DNA of 64,000 bases from JAAYYY01 sp964579295 (GTDB lineage Bacteria > Chloroflexota > Anaerolineae > Promineifilales > Promineifilaceae): NCBI GenBank assembly GCA_964579295.1, contig CAZOGK010000008.1, positions 1 to 64,000 on the forward strand, read 5' to 3'. The notes under the pieces were generated by a model. It did not search any database. It was not told the DNA's origin and saw nothing but the letters and a program-made list of their open reading frames with translations. Positions 38,235 to 46,455 of the stretch are shown here, one piece after another. Positions within the stretch are counted from its first letter, which is position 1, and every line of letters begins with the position of its first letter. Made by a program: the position numbers and the translations under genes.

Positions 38235-38792
38235 ATGATCCGCGACGTGTTGCAGGAAACAGAGCTACGGATGATGACAGCCATCGACGCCCTGGAGTCT
38301 GATCTGGCGACATTTCGCACCGGCCGCGCCTCGCCGGGCCTGCTTGATCGCGTCGTCGTCGAGGCTTACGGAGCGGAGGTTAATCTCAAGCAGATCGCCC
38401 TGGTGAGCATCCCCGAGCCCCAGCAGCTGGCCATCCGGCCCTACGACCCCAAGCTGCTGGGCGCTATCGAAAAGGCGATCCTCAAGTCCGACATTGGCAT
38501 TACACCCAACAACGACGGGCACGCCATCTGGCTGACGATGCCGCGCCTAACGGAAGAGCGCCGGCGCGACCTGGTGCGCCAGGTTGGGCGCCGGGTGGAA
38601 GAGGCCAAGGTTGCCGTGCGCAATATCCGGCGTGACGCCCTCAACGAGCTGCGCAGCCTGAAGAACCAGCACCAGGTGGCGGAGGATGATTTCTACGACG
38701 GGCAGGAAAACCTACAGAAGTTAACCGACCGCTACAATAGCCAGCTAGACGAAATCGGCGAGAAGAAAGCGGCTGAGATCATGGAAGTGTAA
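38235..38792 (+). CDS. frr: Ribosome recycling factor
   Basis: The protein has 185 residues, exactly the family length. The signatures are ALESDLATFRTGRASPGLLD at the N-terminus, the hinge/domain II (IPEPQQLAIRPYDPKLLGAIEKAI), PRLTEERRRDLVRQVGR and VRNIRRDAL. It splits post-termination ribosomes with EF-G. ACAAGGAG stands upstream of ATG 38235. Its TAA shares the final A with the ATG of uppS, so the two are translationally coupled. Confidence 0.98.
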   Translation: MIRDVLQETELRMMTAIDALESDLATFRTGRASPGLLDRVVVEAYGAEVNLKQIALVSIPEPQQLAIRPYDPKLLGAIEKAILKSDIGITPNNDGHAIWLTMPRLTEERRRDLVRQVGRRVEEAKVAVRNIRRDALNELRSLKNQHQVAEDDFYDGQENLQKLTDRYNSQLDEIGEKKAAEIMEV

Positions 38793-39526
38793 TGCGCGCA
38801 AGCAAAAAGCCGCTGGACCTGAAAGGGCTGCGTGTGCCGCAGCATGTGGCAATCATCATGGACGGCAACGGCCGCTGGGCCCATAAGCGCGGCCTGCCGC
38901 GCATTGCCGGCCACCGCGCCGGGGCCGAAAATCTGCGTCGCATTATCAACGCCTGTGTCGAGTTCGGCATCAAAATCCTCACCATCTATGCCTTCTCCAC
39001 CGAGAATTGGGACCGTCCCGAGCGTGAGATTCGTGGCCTGATGAACATTTTCACACGCGTGCTGGACCAGGAGCTGGGCGAGATGCACGCGCAGGGCGTC
39101 TGTCTCCACCACCTGGGCGACCTCAATGGCATCGAGCCGGCCCTGCAGCAGAAGGTCCGCGATGCGCTGGAGCTGACCCAGAACAACGACCGGCTCATAC
39201 TCAACGTGGCCTTTAACTATGGCGGCCGGGCCGAAATCCTGCACGCCGTGCGCCAGATGCTGGCCGACGGCGTTTCGCCGGACGACCTGACGGAAAAGCT
39301 GTTCAGCAAATACCTGTTCACCCGGGACTTACCCGATCCCGATCTTGTCATTCGTACCAGCGGCGAGCTGCGCATCAGCAACTTCCTCATCTGGCAGGCT
39401 GCCTACGCCGAGTATCTGGCAGCGCCGGAATATTGGCCGGATTTTGGCCGGGAGCAGCTGTACGAGGCAATCGTCGCCTATAGCCAGAGAGAGCGCCGCT
39501 ATGGCCGTGTTCCCGAAGAGGGTTAG
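38792..39526 (+). CDS. uppS: Isoprenyl transferase (undecaprenyl diphosphate synthase)
   Basis: The protein has 244 residues. The catalytic Asp is in VAIIMDGNGRWAHKRGLPR. HRAGAENLRRII, TIYAFSTENWDRP, LNVAFNYGGRAEI and the C-terminal DPDLVIRTSGELRISNFLIWQ block are all conserved, including the Arg/Ser pyrophosphate ligands. It makes the C55 (or similar) lipid carrier for peptidoglycan and glycan export. It starts inside the frr stop and is followed by cdsA, whose start lies within its 3' end. Confidence 0.98.
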   Translation: MRASKKPLDLKGLRVPQHVAIIMDGNGRWAHKRGLPRIAGHRAGAENLRRIINACVEFGIKILTIYAFSTENWDRPEREIRGLMNIFTRVLDQELGEMHAQGVCLHHLGDLNGIEPALQQKVRDALELTQNNDRLILNVAFNYGGRAEILHAVRQMLADGVSPDDLTEKLFSKYLFTRDLPDPDLVIRTSGELRISNFLIWQAAYAEYLAAPEYWPDFGREQLYEAIVAYSQRERRYGRVPEEG

Positions 39527-40352
39527 CTCTGTTTCCCTGCCGTCTATGTTCGTCAAACGTGCCGCCACGACCTTCACTGTGGGTCCGCTTGCTCTGCTCC
39601 TGATTTACCTCGGGGGCTTCTTTTATTTTATCCCGCTGCTCCTGATTATCTCCCTGGCGACCTATGAGTACGCGACGCTGCTGCGCGCGGTGCGCATCCG
39701 CGTGCCCCTCTTCCTACTCATGCCCGCCGTCTGGCTTCAGCTCACGGCCAGCTACTGGCCGGAGCGCCAGCTGACCGAGCTGTTTATGGTCATCAGCCTG
39801 CTGGCCGTTATGGTCTACGCCCTCTGGTCCTATGAGAAGCAGCGGACTGACTCGGCGCCGGCTGAGCTGGTCGCCACGATGGCCGGCATCCTGCTCCTGG
39901 GCTGGGTCGGCGGCCACTTCTTCCGCCTGCGGCAGATAGACCTTGCCGACGTCGAAGCTGCCAAATGGACGATTCTGGCGCTGGTGTCCACCTGGCTGGC
40001 TGACTCCTTTGCCTATCTCATCGGTAGCTGGCGTGGCAAACACAAGCTGGCCCGCCGCCTCAGCCCTAACAAGACCATTGAAGGGTACGTCGCCGGCATC
40101 GTCCTGGGCACCGGCTTTACGCTGCTTCTCGGCTACTTCCTGGGGCTGCCCTGGCCGCTCGTGCTGCTGATCGCGCTGCTGGTCTCCGTGATCAGCCCGG
40201 CAGGCGACCTCGGCATCAGCCTCTTTAAGCGGGAAGCCGGCGTTAAGGATTCCGGCAATTTGCTGCCAGGACACGGCGGCGCGCTTGACCGTATTGATAG
40301 CCTGCTCTGGTCGGTGACCATGGCCTATTACGTGGTCCGCTTTCTGGTGTAG
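39501..40352 (+). CDS. cdsA: Phosphatidate cytidylyltransferase
   Basis: This integral membrane protein of 283 residues has about eight helices. The CdsA signature at about 233-260 reads SLFKREAGVKDSGNLLPGHG followed by GALDRIDS, fitting S-x-x-K-R-x4-K-D-x-G...P-G-H-G-G-x-x-D-R-x-D exactly. The enzyme makes CDP-diacylglycerol for phospholipid synthesis. ATG 39501, overlapping the uppS 3' end by 26 nt, is chosen; ATG 39546 has no RBS. The usual downstream dxr and rseP genes are absent; fbp follows instead. Confidence 0.95.
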   Translation: MAVFPKRVSSVSLPSMFVKRAATTFTVGPLALLLIYLGGFFYFIPLLLIISLATYEYATLLRAVRIRVPLFLLMPAVWLQLTASYWPERQLTELFMVISLLAVMVYALWSYEKQRTDSAPAELVATMAGILLLGWVGGHFFRLRQIDLADVEAAKWTILALVSTWLADSFAYLIGSWRGKHKLARRLSPNKTIEGYVAGIVLGTGFTLLLGYFLGLPWPLVLLIALLVSVISPAGDLGISLFKREAGVKDSGNLLPGHGGALDRIDSLLWSVTMAYYVVRFLV

Positions 40353-40387
40353 TGAACTGACTATCCCCGAGGAATGGAGGAGTCCTC

Positions 40388-41431
40388 ATGCCCACTGGTA
40401 TCCAGCCCAAGAAAATAGTCACCATCGAGCGTTTCATCCTGGACCATCAGCCCAGTGAGGCGCGCGGCGAATTCACCAACCTGCTCTATGACATTGCGCT
40501 GGCCGCCAAGCTGATCGCCCACAAGACGAACCGGGCCGGCCTGCTCGACGTGTTAGGTGGCGCGGGCCAGACCAACGTGCAGGGCGAGCATCAGCAGAAG
40601 CTCGACGTCTATGCCGACCAGGTCATGTTCCGCCTGTGCGACCACACGGGCCGCGTCTGCGTCATGGCCTCGGAAGAGCACGAGCATCCGCTATTTCTGC
40701 CCGCCGGCTTCGAGAAAGGGGGCTACGTTCTCGTCTACGACCCGCTCGATGGCTCCTCGAACATTGACGTCAACGTCAGTATCGGCACCATTTTTGCCAT
40801 TTTCCGCTGCCTGGACTGGGATAAGCGCGGCCGTTTGGAAGACATTCTGCAGCCCGGGCGCGACCTGGCGGCGGCCGGCTATATCCTTTACGGCGCCAGC
40901 ACGATGATGGTCTATACGACCGGGGCCGGCGTGCACGGCTTCACCCTGGACCCCGAGATTGGTGAGTTCCTGCTGACACACGAGTATATGACGCTGCCGG
41001 AGAAACCCGTCTACTATAGCGTTAACCACGGCTACTTTAGCCGCTGGTCGCCCGGCGTGCAGAGGTTCATCCGCTGGCTGCAAGGCTCCGAGGAGGATTC
41101 GCCCCGCCTGTCCGAGCGCTATATCGGTTCGCTGGTCGCCGACTTCCACCGCAACCTGCTGCGCGGCGGCGTCTTTGCCTACCCGGCGGAAGCAACCAAG
41201 CCAGACGGTAAGATTCGGCTCCTGTACGAAGCGGCCCCGCTGGCCTTTCTCATCGAGCAGGCGGGCGGCAAGGCATCGGATGGGCGACGCCGTATCATGG
41301 ACATTGAGCCAGAGCATCTGCATCAGCGGGTGCCCTTTTACATTGGCGACCGCGGGCTGGTCGAGCGCGCCGAGCAATATCTGCGCGAAGAGGCGGCCCA
41401 GCTGGAGCAGCCAGCCGGGCGGCTATCATAG
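40388..41431 (+). CDS. fbp: Fructose-1,6-bisphosphatase class I
   Basis: The protein has 347 residues. The metal-binding motif is VYDPLDGSSNIDVNVSIGTI (about 117-136). Other class I features are LDVYADQV, CVMASEEHEHP (first metal-site Glu), YSVNHGYFSRW, RYIGSLVADFHRNLLRGGVF and RLLYEAAPLAFLIEQAGGKA near the C-terminus. It removes the 1-phosphate in gluconeogenesis. GAATGGAGGAG stands upstream. It is 35 nt downstream of cdsA on the same strand and is probably the last gene of the cluster. Confidence 0.97.
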   Translation: MPTGIQPKKIVTIERFILDHQPSEARGEFTNLLYDIALAAKLIAHKTNRAGLLDVLGGAGQTNVQGEHQQKLDVYADQVMFRLCDHTGRVCVMASEEHEHPLFLPAGFEKGGYVLVYDPLDGSSNIDVNVSIGTIFAIFRCLDWDKRGRLEDILQPGRDLAAAGYILYGASTMMVYTTGAGVHGFTLDPEIGEFLLTHEYMTLPEKPVYYSVNHGYFSRWSPGVQRFIRWLQGSEEDSPRLSERYIGSLVADFHRNLLRGGVFAYPAEATKPDGKIRLLYEAAPLAFLIEQAGGKASDGRRRIMDIEPEHLHQRVPFYIGDRGLVERAEQYLREEAAQLEQPAGRLS

Positions 41432-41829
41432 GCGCCGAGAAGGCGAGTGTAGGAGAGTGATAAGACAATTGACGCTCTGAAAGGCCCGTGCTATACTGAG
41501 GTCGCCCAGAATTGATTTCCGGCCTACTCCTCGAGAGCCGCTTTCAAATTAGCAAAAATCTTGCCCACCTTTCCGTCTATCGCCAGAAAGTCCCTCTGCC
41601 ATCATGTTGGCGCCGCCAACTGATCCCTCACCTCTCTTGAGATTGAGTTAGCCGACGGGTCCTGACTGTTGTTAGTGGAAAGTAGCTAAACCTGAGGGTC
41701 AGGGAAACACTACCCGATACCTTGTCTAACCACATAAATCAACGGCGCGCATGACAGACGCAGTCTGCTGATCCGCGCGCGAACCCAATCCTGAGCTGCG
41801 GCTGGCAGGCTGTAGCTGGAGAAAATCGG
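41432..41829. other. 398-nt gene-free region containing the rho promoter and long leader
   Basis: It holds a promoter near its left end and then about 325 nt of leader before rho. The leader is less GC-rich than the genes, has no open frame of note, and shows some inverted segments (CAGACGCAGTCTG about 41755-41770). rho mRNAs commonly have autoregulated leaders. Confidence 0.45.
41469..41497 (+). promoter_or_regulatory. Sigma70-type promoter of rho
   Basis: TTGACG (41469-41474) and TATACT (41492-41497) are spaced by exactly 17 nt. The start would be near 41504, about 325 nt before the rho ATG. Confidence 0.85.
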
Positions 41830-43110
41830 ATGGATATTGCTGAATTAGAATCACAACGACTGACAGAGTTGCGCGAGACGGCGCGTGAGATGGACATCTC
41901 CGGCTTCAGCACCATGAAGAAGCAGCAGCTCGTTTATGAAATCATGCGCGCCGATGCGCGCAAGAAAGGGCTGGAGTTTCGCGGCGGCGTCCTGGAGATT
42001 ATCCAGGACGACAAGCAGCCGATGGGCTTCCTGCGCGCCGACCGCAACTATCACCCAAACCCGGAAGACATCTACGTCTCCAACTCGCAGATTCGCCGGC
42101 TTGGCCTGCGCACGGGTGATATGATCATCGGCCAGGTGCGCGAGCCGAAGGACAATGAGAAGTATCATAGCCTGCTGCGCGTCGAGGCGGTGAACGGCCT
42201 CGACCCGGAGACGGCGCGCCGCCGCCCGCGCTTCGAGAAGCTGACGCCCATCTTTCCCGATCACAAGATTAAGCTGGAAACGAAGCCGCACATTCTTTCC
42301 ACGCGGCTGCTCGACCTGGTGGCGCCCATCGGCCGTGGCCAGCGCGGTCTCATCGTCTCCCCGCCCAAGGCCGGCAAAACCACCGTGCTCAAGGAAATCG
42401 CCAACGGCATTTCTGAGAACTATTCTGACATTTTCATGATTATCGCCCTCATCGGCGAGCGGCCGGAAGAAGTGACCGACATGGAACGCTCGGTCGAGGG
42501 CGAAGTGGTCAGCTCTACCTTTGACGAGCCGGTCAAGAACCACTGCGCCGTGGCCGAGATGGCCCTGGAGCGCGCCAAGCGGCTGGTTGAATCGGGCAAG
42601 GATGTCGTCATCCTGCTCGACTCGATTACGCGGCTGGCCCGCGCCTACAACCTTACCGTCGCCCCCAGCGGCCGTACCCTCTCCGGTGGTCTCGATCCGA
42701 CCGCTCTCTATCCGCCCAAGCGTTTCTTCGGCGCCGCCCGTAACCTGGAAGAAGGCGGCAGCCTGACGATTATGGGCACCTGCCTCGTCGATACCGGCAG
42801 CCGTATGGACGACGTCATCTATGAGGAGTTCAAGGGCACGGGTAACATGGAGCTGGTGCTGAGCCGCCGGCTGCAGGAGCGCCGTATCTTCCCGGCCTTT
42901 GACATTGAGCGCTCCAGCACCCGTCGTGAAGAGCTGCTCATGTCCGGCGACGAGCTGCAGCGCGTCTACATGATGCGCCGTATGCTGGCCCACCTGATGG
43001 ACACGCCTGGCTACGACATCAGCAGCGCCACCAACGCCGTGCTGCAGCGGCTGCGCGGCACCAACGATAACTACGAGTTCCTGGAGACGCTGACCAAAGA
43101 CATGGGCTAA
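41830..43110 (+). CDS. rho: Transcription termination factor Rho
   Basis: The protein has 426 residues without a long N-terminal insertion. It has the Rho N-terminal helix domain (LTELRETAREMDISGFSTMKK), the CSD RNA-binding domain with GGVLEIIQDD... GFLRADRNY, the ATPase P-loop VSPPKAGKTT (about 179-188), Walker B VVILLDSITRLARAYN, the Q-loop SGGLDPTALYPPKRFFGAARN and the R-loop end. It is an RNA-dependent hexameric helicase that ends transcription. GGAG stands upstream of ATG. The long leader suggests autoregulation. It is followed by an intrinsic terminator. Confidence 0.98.
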   Translation: MDIAELESQRLTELRETAREMDISGFSTMKKQQLVYEIMRADARKKGLEFRGGVLEIIQDDKQPMGFLRADRNYHPNPEDIYVSNSQIRRLGLRTGDMIIGQVREPKDNEKYHSLLRVEAVNGLDPETARRRPRFEKLTPIFPDHKIKLETKPHILSTRLLDLVAPIGRGQRGLIVSPPKAGKTTVLKEIANGISENYSDIFMIIALIGERPEEVTDMERSVEGEVVSSTFDEPVKNHCAVAEMALERAKRLVESGKDVVILLDSITRLARAYNLTVAPSGRTLSGGLDPTALYPPKRFFGAARNLEEGGSLTIMGTCLVDTGSRMDDVIYEEFKGTGNMELVLSRRLQERRIFPAFDIERSSTRREELLMSGDELQRVYMMRRMLAHLMDTPGYDISSATNAVLQRLRGTNDNYEFLETLTKDMG

Positions 43111-43140
43111 TCCCCCGCCAGGGATGAGTTCTCTTTTAAT

Positions 43141-43168
43141 AAACGGGCCTCTACACGAGGCCCGTTTT
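43141..43168 (+). terminator. Intrinsic terminator of rho
   Basis: An 11-bp stem AAACGGGCCTC (43141-43151) with GAGGCCCGTTT (43157-43167) and loop TACAC ends in T-rich sequence. Confidence 0.9.
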
Positions 43169-43246
43169 CGTTTGGTTCTCCCTTTGTGGTAGCATCCACA
43201 ATGGTCAGGCCTGGAAGAGGGCTGGCTCCTGAAGGAGGATCCACTG

Positions 43247-44335
43247 ATGGATGACAACCGAACGCTTTGGGAGCGCTTCGGCGGCCATATTGTCATGCTG
43301 CTGGTCGCTGTGATGGTGTTGGCCGCCAGCAAGACGACAACCGTGCGCAACCTGCTCGCCTTCGACCGCGCCGAGGAACCCGCCGCCGCCGACTTCGCCT
43401 GGCAGACGAGCGCCGCCGAGCCGGCGGCGGGCGAGAGCGCCGAGCCGGTAGAAGCCGAGGACGGCGCGGCCGGCTTTGACGTGAGCAGCGTGCCCGTCCT
43501 CACCGACAGCAGTCTCGTCGCCGCGCCCATGCCCATTACCTACAAACCGGCGGTGCCAGAGCACGAGCTAACCATCTACCGCGTGCAGAGCGGTGACACG
43601 GCCATTCGTATCGCCGACCGCTTCGGCATCCGCGAAGAGACGATCCTGGGCGGGAACAGCTTCCTGAGCAACGACGCCGGCCAGCTTATGACCGGCGTGG
43701 ACATCGTCATCCTACCGGTAGACGGCGTGCTGCACGACGTGACCGAAGGGGAAACGGTGGAGAGTATTGCCGGGTTCTATGGGGTGCCCGTCGAGGACAT
43801 CATCGCTTACGAGCCAAACAGGCTCGAGTTTCCTTACCGCCTCTTTCCCGGCACGCAGATTCTCGTCCCCGGCGCCATCCGCGAGGAGTTCTACTGGGAC
43901 CCGCCGGTCATGGTCAGCTCCTCCAGCTCGCCCGAAGCGGGCCAGGGTGGCGTCTTCGTCGCTGTCCCCGGCACCGGCACCTATATCTGGCCCACCGGCG
44001 GGCGCACCATCACCCAGTATTCCTGGTACGGACACACGGCGCTGGACGTGGCCCTGCCCAACGGCTCCCCGATTTACGCTTCGGACACGGGCACGGTAAC
44101 CTACGCCACCTGGAGCCCGCACTGCTATGGCAACCTGGTCGTCATCAACCACGGCAACGGCTACGAAACCTTCTACGCTCACCTCAGCAGCTTCAATGTC
44201 TTGCCGGGGCAGACCGTCTACCAGGGGAATACCATTGCCTTTTCCGGCAATACCGGCTGCTCCTCTGGCCCGCATCTGCACTTTGAGATCCGCTATAACA
44301 AGGCGCGCTATAACCCGCTCAGCTATCTGCCCTGA
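43247..44335 (+). CDS. LysM-domain M23 metallopeptidase
   Basis: The protein has 362 residues: a transmembrane/signal segment (about 14-30), an Ala/Glu-rich spacer, then two LysM domains. LysM 1 is about 106-150 (YRVQSGDTAIRIADRFGI), and LysM 2 is about 162-208 (HDVTEGETVESIAGFYGV). The M23 domain (about 240-362) has zinc ligands in GHTALDVALP and PHLHFEIRY, with YAHLSSF as the middle motif. It binds and cleaves peptidoglycan on the outside of the membrane. AAGGAGG stands 7 nt before ATG. It is followed by the second palindromic repeat. Confidence 0.93.
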   Translation: MDDNRTLWERFGGHIVMLLVAVMVLAASKTTTVRNLLAFDRAEEPAAADFAWQTSAAEPAAGESAEPVEAEDGAAGFDVSSVPVLTDSSLVAAPMPITYKPAVPEHELTIYRVQSGDTAIRIADRFGIREETILGGNSFLSNDAGQLMTGVDIVILPVDGVLHDVTEGETVESIAGFYGVPVEDIIAYEPNRLEFPYRLFPGTQILVPGAIREEFYWDPPVMVSSSSSPEAGQGGVFVAVPGTGTYIWPTGGRTITQYSWYGHTALDVALPNGSPIYASDTGTVTYATWSPHCYGNLVVINHGNGYETFYAHLSSFNVLPGQTVYQGNTIAFSGNTGCSSGPHLHFEIRYNKARYNPLSYLP

Positions 44336-44357
44336 CGCGCGGCGCAGCAAATCGTCA

Positions 44358-44414
44358 GTCAGGTTGAAAACCTGACCTACCAGCTGGGCTGGTAGGTCGG
44401 GTCTGTAGCCCGAC
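44358..44414. repeat. Cloverleaf-like palindromic intergenic repeat, copy 2
   Basis: Three adjacent hairpins are present: GTCAGGTT/AACCTGAC with loop GAA (44358-44376, perfect), CCTACC/GGTAGG (44376-44396) and GTCGGG/CCCGAC (44396-44414). The parts match those of the element at 1459-1521, in a different order. It lies between the convergent M23 peptidase and rlmN genes. Confidence 0.6.
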
Positions 44415-44424
44415 AGCGCGAGCT

Positions 44425-45510
44425 CTACTCCTCTTCCTCCCCTAGCAGCCCCTGGCGCGCGGCCCGGTCGCGCACCATCCTGTCGCGCAGCTGCCCGCAG
44501 CCCGCCTGGATGTCGATGCCGCGCCGCACGCGCACGGTGCTGCTGACGCCATAGCGCTCCAGCGTGTCGCGGAAGGCGGCAACGCGCGCCCGCGAGCTGG
44601 GGGCGCCGCCATAGCCCGCCGTCGGGTTGAGCGGAATCAGGTTGACGTGTACCAGCATGCCCTGCAGCAGCTTGCCCAGCTTCTCCGCCTGCTCGCTCGT
44701 GTCATTCTCGCCGGCGATGAGCGCCCACTCAATCGTCACCTGCCGGCCTGTTTTCTCAATGTAATAGCGCAGTGTATCCATCAGCTCGGCGATCTTCCAG
44801 CGACGGTTGATTGGAATCAGCCGGTCGCGCTCTTCGTCGGTGGCGGCGTGCAGCGAGACGGCGAGGCCGACCTGGCGCTCTTCGTCGGCAAAGCGGCGAA
44901 TCGCCGGGACCAGGCCGACCGTGGAGAGTGTGATGCGCCGCGCGCCCAGGTTAAACCCTTCGTCGTCGGTCAGCCGGTCGATGGCAGATAGCGTCTGGTC
45001 GTAGTTGTGCAACGGCTCGCCCATGCCCATGAGCACGATATTGGTCACGCGCTCGCCCTCGGCGCCCAGCTCGCGCGCGAAGTGCATCACCTGGGCCACA
45101 ATCTCGCCGTCCGTCAGGTGGCGGAAGAAACCCATCTGGCCTGTCGCGCAGAAGACGCAACCCATGGCGCAGCCGGCCTGCGTACTGATACAGAGCGTGT
45201 GGCGTTCGTCATAGTCCATACGCACCGTCTCGATGAGCTGACCATCGGGCAGCTGAAAGAGCACCTTGGTCGTCTGTCCGTCGTTGGACTTCATCACACT
45301 GACCGGCTGCAGCAGGTCGAGCCGCGCCGCCTGCGCAAGCTTCTCGCGCAGCGACCGCGGCAGGTTGGTCATGCTGTCGAAGTCGGCAACATGGCGCCGG
45401 TAGAGCCAGCTCCACACCTGCTCGGCGCGAAAGGCAGGCTCGCCCAGCCCTTGCAGCAGCTCCTGCAGCTCAGACCGGCTCAGGTCATAGAGATTAACCC
45501 GTGCGTCCAC
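44425..45510 (-). CDS. rlmN: 23S rRNA (A2503-C2) / tRNA (A37-C2) methyltransferase, radical SAM
   Basis: The protein has 361 residues. The radical SAM cluster motif is CAMGCVFC in STQAGCAMGCVFCATGQMGF. VTNIVLMGMGEPLHNYDQTL, the SAM-binding VGLAVSLHAATDEERDRLIP, EWALIAGENDTSEQA and the C-terminal RRGIDIQAGCGQLR with the methyl-carrying Cys all match RlmN. It methylates A2503 of 23S rRNA at C2. GTG 45510 is chosen because GAGGAG stands 8 nt upstream; it overlaps the 3' end of the HAD-IIA gene by 17 nt, so both form one leftward operon. Confidence 0.97.
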   Translation of the reverse strand: MDARVNLYDLSRSELQELLQGLGEPAFRAEQVWSWLYRRHVADFDSMTNLPRSLREKLAQAARLDLLQPVSVMKSNDGQTTKVLFQLPDGQLIETVRMDYDERHTLCISTQAGCAMGCVFCATGQMGFFRHLTDGEIVAQVMHFARELGAEGERVTNIVLMGMGEPLHNYDQTLSAIDRLTDDEGFNLGARRITLSTVGLVPAIRRFADEERQVGLAVSLHAATDEERDRLIPINRRWKIAELMDTLRYYIEKTGRQVTIEWALIAGENDTSEQAEKLGKLLQGMLVHVNLIPLNPTAGYGGAPSSRARVAAFRDTLERYGVSSTVRVRRGIDIQAGCGQLRDRMVRDRAARQGLLGEEEE

Positions 45511-46342
45511 TGACCGGCTCCTCATGCGCCGCGCGCAGCCGCTGCGCCAGCTCGCGGATATCTTCCAGGACCATGTCTGCCTGCACCACCGCACCGGCCA
45601 GCTGCTCACGCCCGGTCACACCGGAAAGGAGCAGGATACCGGCCAGGCCGGCTCGCCGCGCGCCAGCTATGTCCGTATCCAGCCGGTCGCCAACCACGGC
45701 CGTGGCGGCGGCCGCCCCGCCCAGCCACCGTAGCGCCTCTTCATACATAGCCGGCGCCGGCTTGCCCATAATCTGCGGCGCGACGCCCGTCGCCGTCTCC
45801 ACCAGCGCCAGCAGCGCCCCGGCGCCAGGCAGCGGCCCCATCTCCGTGGGGTAGCTCACGTCGCCGTTGGTGCCGACAAAGTGGGCGCCGTTCTGAACGA
45901 GATAGCAGGCGCTGGCAAGCTGCTCCCAGCAGGCGCGCCGGTCAAGGCCGACCACGACCAGCTCCACGCGCGTGCCGGGTACAACCAGGCCCTCATGGGC
46001 GGCAAGGGTAAAGCCCTGCGCCGCCAGCGCCTGCCGCAGCCCATCCTCGCCGACGACATACATGCGCGCCTGCGGTGGGTAGCGGCGCGCGAGATTGGCC
46101 GCCGTGACCTCGGCCGAGGTCATGATCCGCTGCGGCGGCACGGCGACGCCGAAGCCGGCCAGCTTGTCGCTGTATTGCGCCGCCACCCGCGTGGCGTTGT
46201 TCGTCGCCAGCACATAGCCGATGCCCAGCTCGTCGAGTGTGGCAAAGAAAGCGCCCAGCCCGGGCAGGGGCGTATCGCCGTGCCAGAGCACGCCGTCCAT
46301 GTCGATGATCAGATTCTCAATCGTCTGCAAATCCAAGCTCAT
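45494..46342 (-). CDS. HAD-IIA family phosphatase (NagD/phosphoglycolate phosphatase-like)
   Basis: The protein has 282 residues. Motif I is LIIDMDGVLWHGD, motif II is LATNNATR, the motif III lysine is in MGKPAPAMYEEAL and motif IV is VVGDRLDTDIAGARRAG. The C2-type cap between about 85 and 180 defines subclass IIA. Probable substrates are phosphoglycolate, nucleotide or p-nitrophenyl phosphates. TATAAT ends 8 nt before the ATG, so the message is nearly leaderless. It is the first gene of the rlmN operon. Confidence 0.9.
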   Translation of the reverse strand: MSLDLQTIENLIIDMDGVLWHGDTPLPGLGAFFATLDELGIGYVLATNNATRVAAQYSDKLAGFGVAVPPQRIMTSAEVTAANLARRYPPQARMYVVGEDGLRQALAAQGFTLAAHEGLVVPGTRVELVVVGLDRRACWEQLASACYLVQNGAHFVGTNGDVSYPTEMGPLPGAGALLALVETATGVAPQIMGKPAPAMYEEALRWLGGAAAATAVVGDRLDTDIAGARRAGLAGILLLSGVTGREQLAGAVVQADMVLEDIRELAQRLRAAHEEPVSGRTG

Positions 46343-46350
46343 AGGGCGCG

Positions 46351-46356
46351 ATTATA
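46351..46356 (-). promoter_or_regulatory. -10 box (TATAAT) of a probable leaderless promoter for the HAD-IIA/rlmN operon
   Basis: The consensus TATAAT on the minus strand ends 8 nt before the ATG at 46342; no RBS can fit. No good -35 is seen. Confidence 0.5.
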
Positions 46357-46409
46357 GCGGCTGGCGCACTGCTGCCCATGTCTGGAGACGCGATGTTAAC
46401 GCTTTCATG

Positions 46410-46415
46410 TATAAT
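46410..46415 (+). promoter_or_regulatory. -10 box (TATAAT) for the GT-C gene
   Basis: The consensus TATAAT lies about 40 nt before ATG 46456, giving a short leader that contains the AGGGAAGAG RBS. The -35 is weak. Confidence 0.45.
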
Positions 46416-46455
46416 GCCGCGCGGCGTGCCGTACACCATAGTTGTCAGGGAAGAG

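Noticed and set aside
41851..43536. 561-codon open frame on the minus strand across rho
   Set aside because: It is antisense to rho and the following peptidase, which have complete conserved motifs. The frame is open only because of codon bias.
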